A DNA stretch of 64,000 nucleotides from Portulaca oleracea (Eukaryota; Streptophyta; Magnoliopsida; Caryophyllales; Portulacaceae), in assembly GCA_029582165.1 (NCBI GenBank), contig CM055870.1:50734513-50798512 (forward strand), read 5' to 3'. Of this stretch, positions 1 to 9,360 are shown in pieces (the stretch's first letter is position 1; every line of letters starts with the position of its first letter). The notes beneath the pieces were generated by a model, which saw only the letters and a program-made list of their open reading frames with translations, was not told the origin of the DNA and ran no database searches. The position numbers were made by a program, and so were the translations under genes.

Positions 1-353
1 AATAATAATAACTTTGTAGAACAACATATTTCACATATTGAAAAATTAATGGTCAAAATTTTTAAAACTCATAAATTAATGGTCAAGATTTTTAAACTTA
101 AAGGAGTTAAATATGGACAGGAAGGAGTAGCCGTCAAATAACTGTTTTTTCGGTCAAGGGGAAAGCGAAATTCATCTAGGGCACACATCACAATTCACTT
201 AGCTATGGAAAGCGGCAACATCTGCAGCAGTGGCTGTCGGGTCATCAATCCTATCAGCACTGAATATCATGCAATGCGCTTTTATAAATTGTGCTCAGAC
301 TCGGTGTTTAAGGCTGGGCCTAGGCTGTTAAATATTCCCCAGTTCATATTAAT

Positions 354-604
354 TACTACCTCCTCCCTAATTAATTGTCCATAAAATTATTTTTACCATA
401 CTGAAAAATATAGGAAATGAAGTAAAAAATTTGTATATTGTCAAAAATATCCTTGAAAATACTCTTGGAAAGGAGCAAAAATGACATTTATAAGGGATAT
501 AATGGGAATTATAGTTATTAAAAATGTAAAAGTTAGGTAATTGGACAAATAAAAAAGAACGAAGAAATTAGTTAATTGGACAAATAAGAAGGGACAAGGT
601 AGTA
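354..604. mobile_element. Stowaway-like MITE
   Basis: The segment begins TACTACCTCCTCCC and ends with the inverse AGGTAGTA, so it has terminal inverted repeats and a TA target site, as in Stowaway/Tc1-mariner MITEs. The interior is AT-rich and non-coding. The arms carry GTCCA and TGGAC near the ends, as in the other copies in this window. Confidence 0.6.
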
Positions 605-639
605 TCTTCTTTATAAATTATGTAATTAAATTTTAAAAC

Positions 640-1082
640 TTTTAATTATAGATATCTCAATATATATAATAATTTATTATATAAAATTATTATTAGATTC
701 TTGGTGAGTAATAATATCTTAGAAATATAATAGTACAATTATTAATAAAATATTACTCTTTTTCGTTAATAACTGTCATATTTGAGTGTTTGGGAAGATT
801 TAAAAAATAATACAAATATTAATAAAATATTACTCCCTCTTTTCGTTCTATTTTGGTTATATAGTTGCATTGGTAATGATAAAAGTAAGAGGTAAATTTT
901 GAAAATTGTGATTAATATTTATTAGAATTGTAAAGTGACAGATATTATGAAAAATAAAGAATTAGTTAAAGTGACATATATTGAGGAAAGGAGGGAGTAT
1001 ATAAGAAATTAATAATAAAAAAGTAATATTGGAGACTATGATAGTTAATTAAGGGACAATTAATATGGAACGGATGGTGTAC
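640..1082. mobile_element. Stowaway-like MITE split by another MITE (831-999)
   Basis: The right end (ATGGAACGGATGGTGTAC) and the interior resemble the copy at 30019-30279. That similarity is interrupted by a second element, 831-999, which begins TACTCCCTCT and ends AGGGAGTA. The start of the outer element is unclear and its left TIR was not found. Nesting is inferred from the resumed similarity after 999. Confidence 0.5.
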
Positions 1083-1224
1083 TTAAATGCGACACCGCCT
1101 ATTGGAACACAAGTTCTTCAGACTTTAGCGCCATGTACCGCCTCTGATATCCTCAGACATATAAATAAATACTCCCCACACCTCCAACAATGTTATATGG
1201 TGGGGAGAATTGGGAAAATGAAAA

Positions 1225-1600
1225 GATTAATATATTGTCAAAGGTTGAATGTGACGGTTATAGTTATACTAGGTTGGATAGGATTAAGATTTAGCAGTGA
1301 TGTTTGTAGAGCTCAATTAGGGATAACACTAATCGAGAATAAGTTGACTGAGATGGTTCAAACATGTTTTTAGGAAAAGTGAGAATGCCTCTTTAGAAAG
1401 CGTGAACGGATCAGGATACCATTGAGTGTTGCTGATGTAGGAGACCGAAAAAATTCATGAGAGAGGTGACTAGAGCAAACCTAAAATATATAGCCTTACC
1501 TGAGAACACGACACTTAATATGAGATATAATTGGATAGCTAGCATTAAAGTAGTAATGGGAGGTTTGCTAGTGGGTTGATATGCTTTGCTTCGGTTTGAA
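1225..1600 (+). pseudogene. RTE-type LINE reverse transcriptase C-terminal remnant
   Basis: Three pieces in shifting frames match the conserved tail of RTE-clade LINE polyproteins. They are a TRLDRI block near 1263, an IENKLTEM block near 1325, and a block at 1448-1556 that reads RKKFMREVTRANLKYIALPE and then NTTLNMRYNW. The family consensus in this region is of the type GRPKKTW-REVV-x-DL, followed by the acidic/W tail. Frameshifts separate the pieces and stop codons follow, so it is dead. The 5' part of the element is absent and I saw no clean target duplication. The assignment rests on remembered family motifs, not on a search. Confidence 0.55.
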
Positions 1601-1900
1601 GCCTGGTGTCTTCTATTTGATTATATTGCTAAATATGTTTAACTCTTCTCCAACTACATGGTGTGCAGAGGTTTGAATATTTCCACTTTCGCAAGCTTCT
1701 TTAATTTTTAGTTTTTCAAATTGGTTTTCAAAACGTTTTCCAACTGATTTTTCCTTGGTGTCTAAACTAGTTTTCAAAGTGTTTTTTGAGAGGATTTGTA
1801 GGTCAGTATGAATCAGTCTCTCCATAAAGTTGTCTATATCTGAGTCTCTCAGATCTTACTCAAGCATGTTCCCCTGGAAATATGTTGTTGTATTAAATGA

Positions 1901-2105
1901 TACTCCATTTTTTTATAACTGACTATGTTTTAATTAATAATTTCTTACATAGACAATATTACATTTTTCTGAAATTAACCTTTTATTACAAATTTAATGA
2001 TTTTAATTTTATATGATGAACTTCTATACAAACTAAGATATTGACGATCAAAGTTTTCAGCATGAAAATTTAGGTGTCTGTTATTAAAAAAAAATAGAGG
2101 GAGTA
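1901..2105. mobile_element. Stowaway-like MITE, degraded
   Basis: TACTCCATTTTTTTATAACT at the left end and AGAGGGAGTA at the right end form imperfect inverted ends around an AT-rich, non-coding core. Directly after it, from 2103, lies half of another copy (TACCCCTCC...) whose partner arm is missing. Confidence 0.45.
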
Positions 2106-2215
2106 CCCCTCCATTTCTCAATATTCGTCAATTTAACTACTTTTTTATTTTTCACAATATTCTTTCACTTTACAATTCTAATAAAACATTAATGTCTGCT
2201 TTCTGAATTACTTCT

Positions 2216-2489
2216 TACTACCTCTGTCTCATTATATTTGTCCTTCCAACTAACTTGAGAAAACCAATACATATTTTGGAATTAGGGTGAAATTATTGTA
2301 ACTTGCCTAAATTTCCCTTGCATTAACTAGAAATGGTAATTGTTGGAGTTATAAAAATTGTGATATAAAATAAATTTCTTAAGGGTAGAAAGGGAATTAT
2401 GTTTGTTGGAAATGTAAAAAGGACAAATAAATTGAGAAAAATAAGTTAGTTAATGTGACAAATATTTGGATGATACTTATATAGTAGTA
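2216..2489. mobile_element. Stowaway-like MITE
   Basis: TACTACCTCTGTCTCATT at the left pairs loosely with the tail ending TAGTAGTA. The arms hold TTTGTC and GACAAA in inverse order. The core is non-coding. The right TIR carries a small internal disturbance. Confidence 0.45.
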
Positions 2490-2578
2490 CATAATTTCCA
2501 ACACAACTTAGCTCTTGCTTTTATTATTCCCAATATAATTGTCATTCTCAATATTATTTTCTTAAAGAATGGATGGAT

Positions 2579-2966
2579 ATGATACACATCTTGGCTTAAG
2601 ATGGTTAACAACCATCTTAAATTATCCATATATCATATTTTTGTAACTTTTAATAATATTTTCTCTAATAATTTTATATATTTATCAATTATAAGAGTAT
2701 AATACTTATTAATTAAGTCAAAAAATATGAATAATAACCTAATTTTATCAATCATAGTAGAAAGTACACATTTTATGCATAGTTTTATATTTATGAAAAA
2801 AATATAAATAAATAATTATTTTTATATTATTTATAAGTTATAATAACTCTCAAAGTATTGAAACATACTTTTATAATTATTTAAATATATTTATATATAA
2901 TTTTATGAGTGATTTAAATGAAATGCTAGATGGTTAATAACCATCTTAAAGCAAGATGTTTATCAT
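2579..2966. mobile_element. MITE with subterminal palindromes (copy 1 of 4)
   Basis: The termini are ATGATACACATCTTG and, inverted at the right, CAAGATGTTTATCAT. Just inside each end sits a perfect or near-perfect palindrome built from inverted AAGATGGTTA arms. The core of about 300 bp is very AT-rich with no ORF. Relatives lie at 11340-12265, 12950-13912 and 29383-29736, which defines a local family. The superfamily is not determined; no convincing TSD was seen. Confidence 0.6.
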
Positions 2967-3170
2967 TTTGCTAATAGATATTTTACCATCAAGTTATCCT
3001 TGTTAATTATTATTTGTACTCTTTTAACCAAAATGTTGGAACAGTTTTTGAAAGATGTGCATATTTTGAAATTCATGACCAAACATTCATCACAATTCAC
3101 AAGGATATCATATGCTGTGTGTTCAATTAACGGCTAGTTTTAGCAATCATATGATCTGTGTTAAATTATG

Positions 3171-3533
3171 GAAAATTGGAATCTAATAAATCAAATTTTA
3201 TGTCCATTTTGATTTAACAAACCAAATTTAACTTTTTGTTAATAACAAACTGTACTTAACATAATATTTTTCTTAGTGAACTTCCAACAATTTACGGTTA
3301 CCGGAAAAATGACATGAAGATTTTTTTGCTGATTGAAATGAACCTAATTAAAATGAACAATGTGTTGGAAGAAAAGCTCGTGCAGCTATTGTCATTTTTC
3401 TGGTAACCGGAAATTGGTGGAGGTTCACTGAGAAAAATATTATGTTAAGTACAGTTTGACATTAACAAAAAGTTAAGTTTGGTTTGTTAGATCAAAATGG
3501 ACACAAAGTTTAGTTTATTAGATTCCAATTTTT
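3171..3533. mobile_element. Long-TIR MITE, Mutator-like
   Basis: Arms of about 150 bp are near-perfect inverted repeats. The left starts AAAATTGGAATCTAATAAA, the right ends TTTATTAGATTCCAATTTTT, and both arms carry GGTTACCGG/CCGGTAACC inside. The flanks share 6 of 9 bases, consistent with an eroded 9-bp target duplication. There is no coding capacity. Confidence 0.6.
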
Positions 3534-3593
3534 CAATTATTAATGACTAGTTTTAGCACCCTCGTATGTATAAATTGTCATCATATATACTAC

Positions 3594-4134
3594 CCCCTCC
3601 TTCTCATATTATCTATCACTTTAATTAACTTTTTTTTCCCCATAATATATGTCACTTTATATTTCCAATAATATATGTCACTTTATATTTCCAATAATAT
3701 ATGTCACTTTATATTTCCAGTAATTACTTCTTTTTTATTCACATTTTCCATTTTTTATTCACCATTTTATTCAACATTTCCACATTTCTAATGCACTAAA
3801 TTAATGTAAATGGAAAGTTTTTTGGTCTTTTAAATTGTGTTCAACGAGACACATAATTTTGGAAGGAGGGAGTATTTTCTCCTTCCTATTTTATCAGTTA
3901 TACATGTTAAATATTTTATGATCTTCAATATTTTCAGTTGACTAAATTAATTTGGGAAGGAGGGAGTATTTTCTCCTTCCAATGCACTAAATTAATGTAG
4001 ATGAGAAGTTTTTTTTGGTATTTTAAATTGTGTCCCAAGTAACATATAATTTGCGAAGGAGGAAGTATTTTCTCCTTCCTATTTCATATGTTATACATGT
4101 TAAATATTTTATGATCTTCAATATTTTCAGTTGG
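3594..4134. repeat. Stowaway-type MITE ends in tandem duplication
   Basis: A MITE-like left end (CTACCCCCTCCTTCTC) is followed by three tandem copies of a 26-bp unit at 3642-3718, centred on ATATGTCACTTTATATTTCC. Then come three copies of a right-end/left-end junction (GGAGGGAGTATTTTCTCCTT or close variant) at 3861-3886, 3955-3980 and about 4055-4079. The stretch 3886-3940 recurs at 4080-4134, so a block of about 195 bp has been duplicated. Confidence 0.6.
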
Positions 4135-4903
4135 CTAATAGTTTTGCATATAATAGTTAATTGAAAAATGACAATATTAGACTTATACAATAGTATTTTT
4201 CGTTACGAATTTAATTTTAGTAGTCTTATATACTAAAAAATTGTGTATATTCAGAAATTACATGGATCAAAATTTTTAAATTTTAACTGACACATAAATT
4301 TAAGTGACTGATAAAACGGTAAAGAGATAATATTTATCATGTCATGTATCATTATTTGATTGTTTTCAATAAATTCTTAAGGATAAGTTCATTTAAAATC
4401 TACACAAACAATAGTAAAGAGATAAAATCTATTGATGAGTATCCCCATTTAGTGGAAAGTATTATTAAGGGACTACATTTTAAAATGGATTATAAGGTAC
4501 TCTAGATTTTGTGGAAAGTATTATTAGGGAGCAACCCTGCGAGACTATGACAAATTTCGGCAGGGCCCAATTAAAATACCTGAAAGAATTTAGGGTATCT
4601 CTATGTAAAATAACTAAAGGTAAAATTAGTGAACAAATATAATTAGTCTTAATTTCAAAAGATTTAGGATACAATGTCAGCATATTTGTTATAGAATGAA
4701 CAAATATGTAACTGCTTTGATTTGATGTTCTTAACTAATGAATATGAATGAGTATGGTCTTCAACGAGGGTCACAGAGACCCAATCTCGATAAGGAGGAA
4801 ATATTTTGATCACCACGAATGAATAACACGAGTGTAAGTTTTGTGGTGCTTGTTGTCTTCATGACAGAGTATGTCTATGTCCTTATAGATTTTTCAAAAA
4901 AAA
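4135..4903. other. No gene seen; AT-rich intergenic DNA
   Basis: I see no coding sequence, clear TIR or LTR here. There is a local repeat of GTGGAAAGTATTATTA at about 4453 and 4510. Confidence 0.5.
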
Positions 4904-6902
4904 GGGAAATTAACTATGAGGGATTACTCGAAAAGCCAATTTTACCATGAACTTCCAAATGATTAAGAGATCCTAAATTGGCAAAAAAAAGGGCTGAGTC
5001 GGCGTTTAAGTGAAAATCCAAAATGTTTTCCCTATTTACTCTACCTCTACCCATCCCTTTCTATCCACCACCACCCACCACCACCGAACGTCTCCCCGCC
5101 CTATTGTGTCTCTTCCCCAGTTGCTGCCTTACCACCACCATCAGAGGTGTCGCACCCTTCAACCACCGCGTCATTACCGTTAGTCCAGGAGCGTCACTGT
5201 CGTTAACCGCACCCAGAGCCGCTACAACTTTCTATTGGGAATGTCCCGACAATGTTCGATATACACGGAGATTAAACCAAAGTAATGTAGTAATTATATG
5301 TCTTGCTAGAGACCTCTATAATTAGTAATTAAATATGTTTAATTACAACTATATTATTTGGTCCTACTGGGTCACACAAGTCAGTGCCCTGGAACAATGT
5401 ATGTAACCTAAGTAATATTGTATCACGTTTAGAAAAGTTGGAAATTGATTTCTGTGAGAAATCAGCCCAACACGGACCATGTTGAGACACCATGGTCCGT
5501 GGTGTCCATGGGCCGAGTTAATGGACTTTCTGGAGACCAACACGGACCATGTTGATTCAGCACGGACCGTGTTGGGCCTGAGAAATCAGCCGTTGCGTTA
5601 AGTCGTCCCTTTAGGGTTTTGAACCCTTTCCCTAGGTTTTCTAAACACTATATAAAGGGGTCTCTGGGAGAGATTATTCGACACCAACTGCCTAAGACTC
5701 TTAGAGAGATCTAAGATACCAGGGTGATTTCATGAGTTCCTTTCTCTTTCAGTTTGCAGTTCTAGTTTCAGGAAACATTATCTGTTTCCCGAAACAATCT
5801 CACATACATTTTAGATTGAGATTCGTCTTGATCGGGTCGATCTAGCAATCGGGTTCCCGGAGGGTTGCGTGGACTTTTCAGTAGAGGGTTTCAGCATTGG
5901 AATCTGGAAGGTCAACATCTTCTTCGGCAAGAATTAGCGATCAGGTATAATTACTAAAGCCTCTGCATTTGTTTTGATTAATTGTTTATAATTGTTATAA
6001 TATTCCGCCAATTAATCTGTATCTGTTTAGGAAATAGATAACCTAAAACCTTACACTTCCATCACCCATCGCACCCCAGCCTAGTTGCCACCCTTTCTAC
6101 AACTGACTTCCCACCACGCCGCCCCATATCACCGGCAACAAGCCAGTCATACCCATCACCCTTCGTCGTCCGACTACAACCTCATCTCCACCCTTGTTGT
6201 CACCATCTACTTCAGCGCAATAACCCAACATTGGAAAGCCATTTTCCCATCTCCATCGTCATACAACCAACCCCAATCGTCAACCCCAATCGTTCCCTCT
6301 CTCTTTGACCACCATCACTACCACTGCCACATGAAATAACCACCGAATGCCCAACAACTTGCCTTCTCACCACATTTGCTGCCCAAACGGTGCTAGTTAC
6401 AAATTGAACCTTAGCCTCGGGTTCTAGTTTTCGCAACTAGAGTTGTCATGTTCAAACTCAGCCCTCAGATTGGATGCCAACAAAGGGAAACTATGGTTCG
6501 CCATGGATATCTACATAGACGAAGCTTGGTTTCCCTTTGCTGACATCCAATTTGAGGACTGGCCGAAGTTTGAGATGGGTTTTTGTTTTAAGGGGGGGGG
6601 GGGCGGGGGAGGGACTCTAGAAGAGAAGAAGGATCAAAAGGGTGGTGGTCTGCGCGTCGGTTGCAGGTGCTAGGAGTGGTAGGAGGTGGTTTCCGACGCA
6701 GGTGGGCCGACATTCAATGATGGTAGGGTGGTGGTGCCTAGAGAGGGGCGGGTAGAGGTAGAACAATTGATTAGAAAAAAATGGATTTACACTTAAGCTA
6801 CCAACTCAACCTCCTTTTTTTTTGCCAATTTAGGACATCTTAGTCATCAGGGACATCATGGTCAAATTGGCTTCAGGGACATCCTTCATAGTCAATTTCC
6901 CC
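4904..6902. mobile_element. Mutator-like element with long TIRs and GC-rich interior
   Basis: The left end GGGAAATTAACTATGAGGGA and the right end, inverted, GGGGAAATTGACTATGAAGG start long inverted repeats. These continue through a shared stretch (CTAAATTGGCAAAAAA) and on into CTACCTCTACCC, about 150-250 bp per arm. The flanks CAAAAAAAA and AAAAGAAAA agree at 7 of 9 positions, as expected for an eroded 9-bp MULE duplication. The interior (5040-5290 and 6060-6770) is unusually C/G-rich with runs of CCACCACC. It looks like captured genic or UTR sequence, but no protein was recognised. The middle is interrupted by an LTR-like block at about 5290-6050. Confidence 0.6.
5290..6050 (+). mobile_element. 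LTR-like block nested in the Mutator-like element
   Basis: An AT-rich block interrupts the GC-rich interior. It holds several near-palindromic CAACACGGACCATGTTG-type motifs (5468-5570) followed by a TATA box (TATATAAAG, 5649-5657). After that comes leader-like sequence and a possible GT-AG intron from about 5945 to 6030. This order fits U3-R-U5 of a solo LTR read on +. I could not find a matching 5-bp target duplication, so both ends are approximate. Confidence 0.4.
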
Positions 6903-7192
6903 AAAAGAAAATATGAAAGAGGAAAGTATCTATTTATAGAGAACTTGGGCAAACATTTAAGCCCACTCGTCTCCTTATTAAAATAAAAGCTAGGGACAAA
7001 TATTTATGTTTACTCCATAACATGTAGCGTATTGTAATTCGTCAAAATATATTATCATTTAATTTTTTAATCAAATGAATTAAGATAATTAAGTAACATC
7101 TTAAAGGTTATAATTAGCCGAATTAAAAATAATATGAAATTTCACTTGACGAGTTTTGATTGATTGACAATTTTTTACCTTCAATATACATA

Positions 7193-7411
7193 TACTACCT
7201 CCGTCCCTAAATAATGGTCCATTTAACTAAATTTTGACCGTTGATTACACAAAAATTATAATGAGTTACAATATAAAATTAATATTATTGTAATTTTTAG
7301 TATTATGTCTTTCTAATAGTGATAATTTCATATTGTAACTCATTGCAATTTGTGAGTAATTAACGGTCAAATTTTAGTCAAATGGACAATTATTTAGGGA
7401 TGGAGGTAGTA
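7193..7411. mobile_element. Stowaway MITE
   Basis: Clean termini TACTACCTCCGTCCCTAAAT and the inverse ATTTAGGGATGGAGGTAGTA flank a non-coding core with further symmetry (TTGACCGTT / AACGGTCAA). It lies just downstream, in transcript sense, of the TPS first exon. Confidence 0.75.
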
Positions 7412-7686
7412 TACATTTTAGTATAATATATAGTTGAAATGAGCATGTTAATTATCATCAATATCTTTTGACGTATCCAATGATTGTAATACTTTTAGTA
7501 GCTGATAAATATGTGTAATTACTTGAAAAGATCAATCTTATTTAAAATCATGTTAAAAACATATATATTTAGGCAATTCAACATTGTTACACATATCATA
7601 GTAATGATCAATGAAAATTTATAATTGTAAATTGTGAACCCAAAAAAAAGGGGAGAAAATTGAAGTATGTGTGTGTGTGAATATAC

Positions 7687-7806
7687 CACGATGTCTTGAT
7701 GGTTGAAGTTGGCGAAGCGGTCACCCCAGATGTCCGGAGGAAAGTAAGCAAGAGGCCTCTTTACGCCATTCTTAGCTCCAAGTAAGTTGAGTTTATCGGT
7801 TGCCAT
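7687..7806 (-). pseudogene. Orphan first exon of a TPS-a type (sesquiterpene) synthase
   Basis: Read on -, the ATG at 7806 opens 40 codons (MATDKLNLLG...) that contain RPLAYFPPDIWGDRF at residues 17-31. This is the N-terminal signature of cytosolic TPS-a synthases, which cyclise farnesyl diphosphate (family knowledge). There is no plastid transit peptide, which fits that class. The codons run to GTG, then a GTATAT splice donor at 7686. Exon 1 of plant TPS genes usually ends near here. A TATA box precedes it. No later exon (RDR, DDxxD or NSE/DTE motifs) was found on - between 7686 and 1. It is therefore either a gene fragment or the start of a gene with a very long intron running off the window. 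The gene class is fairly sure; functionality is unlikely. Confidence 0.65.
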
Positions 7807-7928
7807 CGCAAACAAAATTCCTACTCCCACTCCCACTCCCTCTCTTTCTTCTCTCTTTTTATGTTTGAATGTTAACGTATGCCACTCTGCCTTTGCACTT
7901 GCAAAATAAATGACCCAAGTACGTGTTG

Positions 7929-7941
7929 TATTTATATGCTT
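7929..7941 (-). promoter_or_regulatory. TATA box of the TPS-type exon
   Basis: On - the sequence reads CATATAAATAC, about 125-135 bp before the ATG at 7806. That is a normal distance for a plant core promoter plus a 5' UTR of about 100 bp. The intervening sequence is CT-rich toward the ATG, typical of plant leaders. Confidence 0.5.
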
Positions 7942-8177
7942 CAAAATTATGGAAAAACTGGTTGATTTTCAGAGTGACTATTTTTTTTTATATATTTTTG
8001 GTTGTCATTTGTTAATGTAAAATATATTTTACATTTGATCCATAATTTTACAATAATTATTGGAAAAAGTTTTCCTGTGGAGGATTAGGGGAAAAACTTC
8101 ACAGTGGGAAATAAGATTCAGAATAAGAAAATTTTCAAAATACCCCTAATATAACAAACCCAAAAAATCATAAATAT

Positions 8178-8630
8178 TACTTCCTCCGTCCCAAATTAAT
8201 TGACGGAATTGGAATTTTCACACATACCAATATATAACTATAATAATTACCAAACTTTAATTGTATTTGACTTTTTTCTCTCTAATGAATAATATAAAAT
8301 ACTACCTCTGTTTTGTTTTATCTGTCGCCTAGGAATTGTGACAAAAACTTTGACCGCTAATATCTTAATTTATATAATGATCCATCATACAAAATTGATA
8401 TCATTAGATTCATAATAAAAGATACTATTAAAAAAGTATAATATTATATTTTTCCATAAAAGTTTTATATTAGAAATTATTGATTAAAAATTGGTAGAAA
8501 AAACCTTAAATGACAGATAAAAAAGAACGGAAGGAGTAATTGAATTAGGTATTGGGAATAGAAAAGTGACAATTATTTTGGGACAAAGAAAATTAATTAA
8601 AGTGTCAATTAATATGGGACGGAGGGAGTA
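8178..8630. mobile_element. Stowaway MITE with a second MITE nested inside (8300-8538)
   Basis: The outer ends are TACTTCCTCCGTCCCAAATT and the inverse AATATGGGACGGAGGGAGTA. The inner element runs from TACTACCTCTG to GAACGGAAGGAGTA. The outer interior resumes after the inner copy. Neither has coding capacity. Confidence 0.65.
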
Positions 8631-9040
8631 CTAGTTTGGACATTTCAAATATCTTTTAAAGAAAATTTACGACTTCAATCAAACATTATAAAATATACTT
8701 TTTCAAAGACAGTTTCCTATGCAAAATTCTTCAAAAAAAATATTTCCTGGGAAAAATTTCGGTGCAAATCCAGTATACCGTATCATATTATCCTCATTAA
8801 CTTTTCTTTTTCCGGTGCAAAAATTGAAGTGATGATGAATTGATAATAGAAAATTGGGGCCCGTTTGTGAAATGCTTTCAAGTCTATCAGTTGTTTGACA
8901 GTGGAAATAAATCTATCTGTACATTTATCTGATCTCCGCAATAAAGATCACACGCGGGGCCGAACCAGACACAAACAGTGGGCTAGAATTCTAGAAATAT
9001 ATCTCTGTGTAAAATGATAAGTATTTAAATTCAAAATAGT

Positions 9041-9258
9041 TACTCCCTCCGTCTCAAATTAATAGACACTTTAACAAAATTTTGATCGTTATTTACTCAT
9101 AAATCATGATGATTTACAATATGAATTACTGTCATTAGAAAGATACTTTACAAAAAACTACAATGGAGGTAATTTCATATTATAACTCATTACCATTTGC
9201 GAATAATTAACGGTCAAAATTTAGTCAAAATGTCAATTAATTTGGGACAGATGGAGTA
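9041..9258. mobile_element. Stowaway MITE
   Basis: TACTCCCTCCGTCTCAAATT and the inverse AATTTGGGACAGATGGAGTA bound a 218-bp non-coding element. TTTTGATCGTT and AACGGTCAAAA form inner arms. It is closely similar to the copy at 7193-7411. Confidence 0.75.
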
Positions 9259-9324
9259 ATAATCATTTTAAATTTTGATTAAGTCACAAAAAATTAAATA
9301 AAAATATATTTAGATAATTATAGA

Positions 9325-9360
9325 TTAGTGTTAAACCCGTGGTATGCACGGGCATATTAA
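9325..9360 (-). mobile_element. Helitron 3' terminus
   Basis: On - the sequence shows a CCCGTG stem, CATAC loop and CACGGG stem, followed by TTTAACA and ending CTAA before a T. A short hairpin about 10 nt before CTRR with insertion in front of T is the Helitron 3' signature. The body would extend to higher coordinates. No TC-type 5' end was identified there, so the left limit of the element is unknown. Confidence 0.55.

Noticed and set aside
5023..5325. 100-codon ORF rich in Pro, Thr and Ser
   Set aside because: It is part of the CCACCACC-rich interior of a Mutator-like element and runs into the nested LTR-like block. No protein family was recognised.
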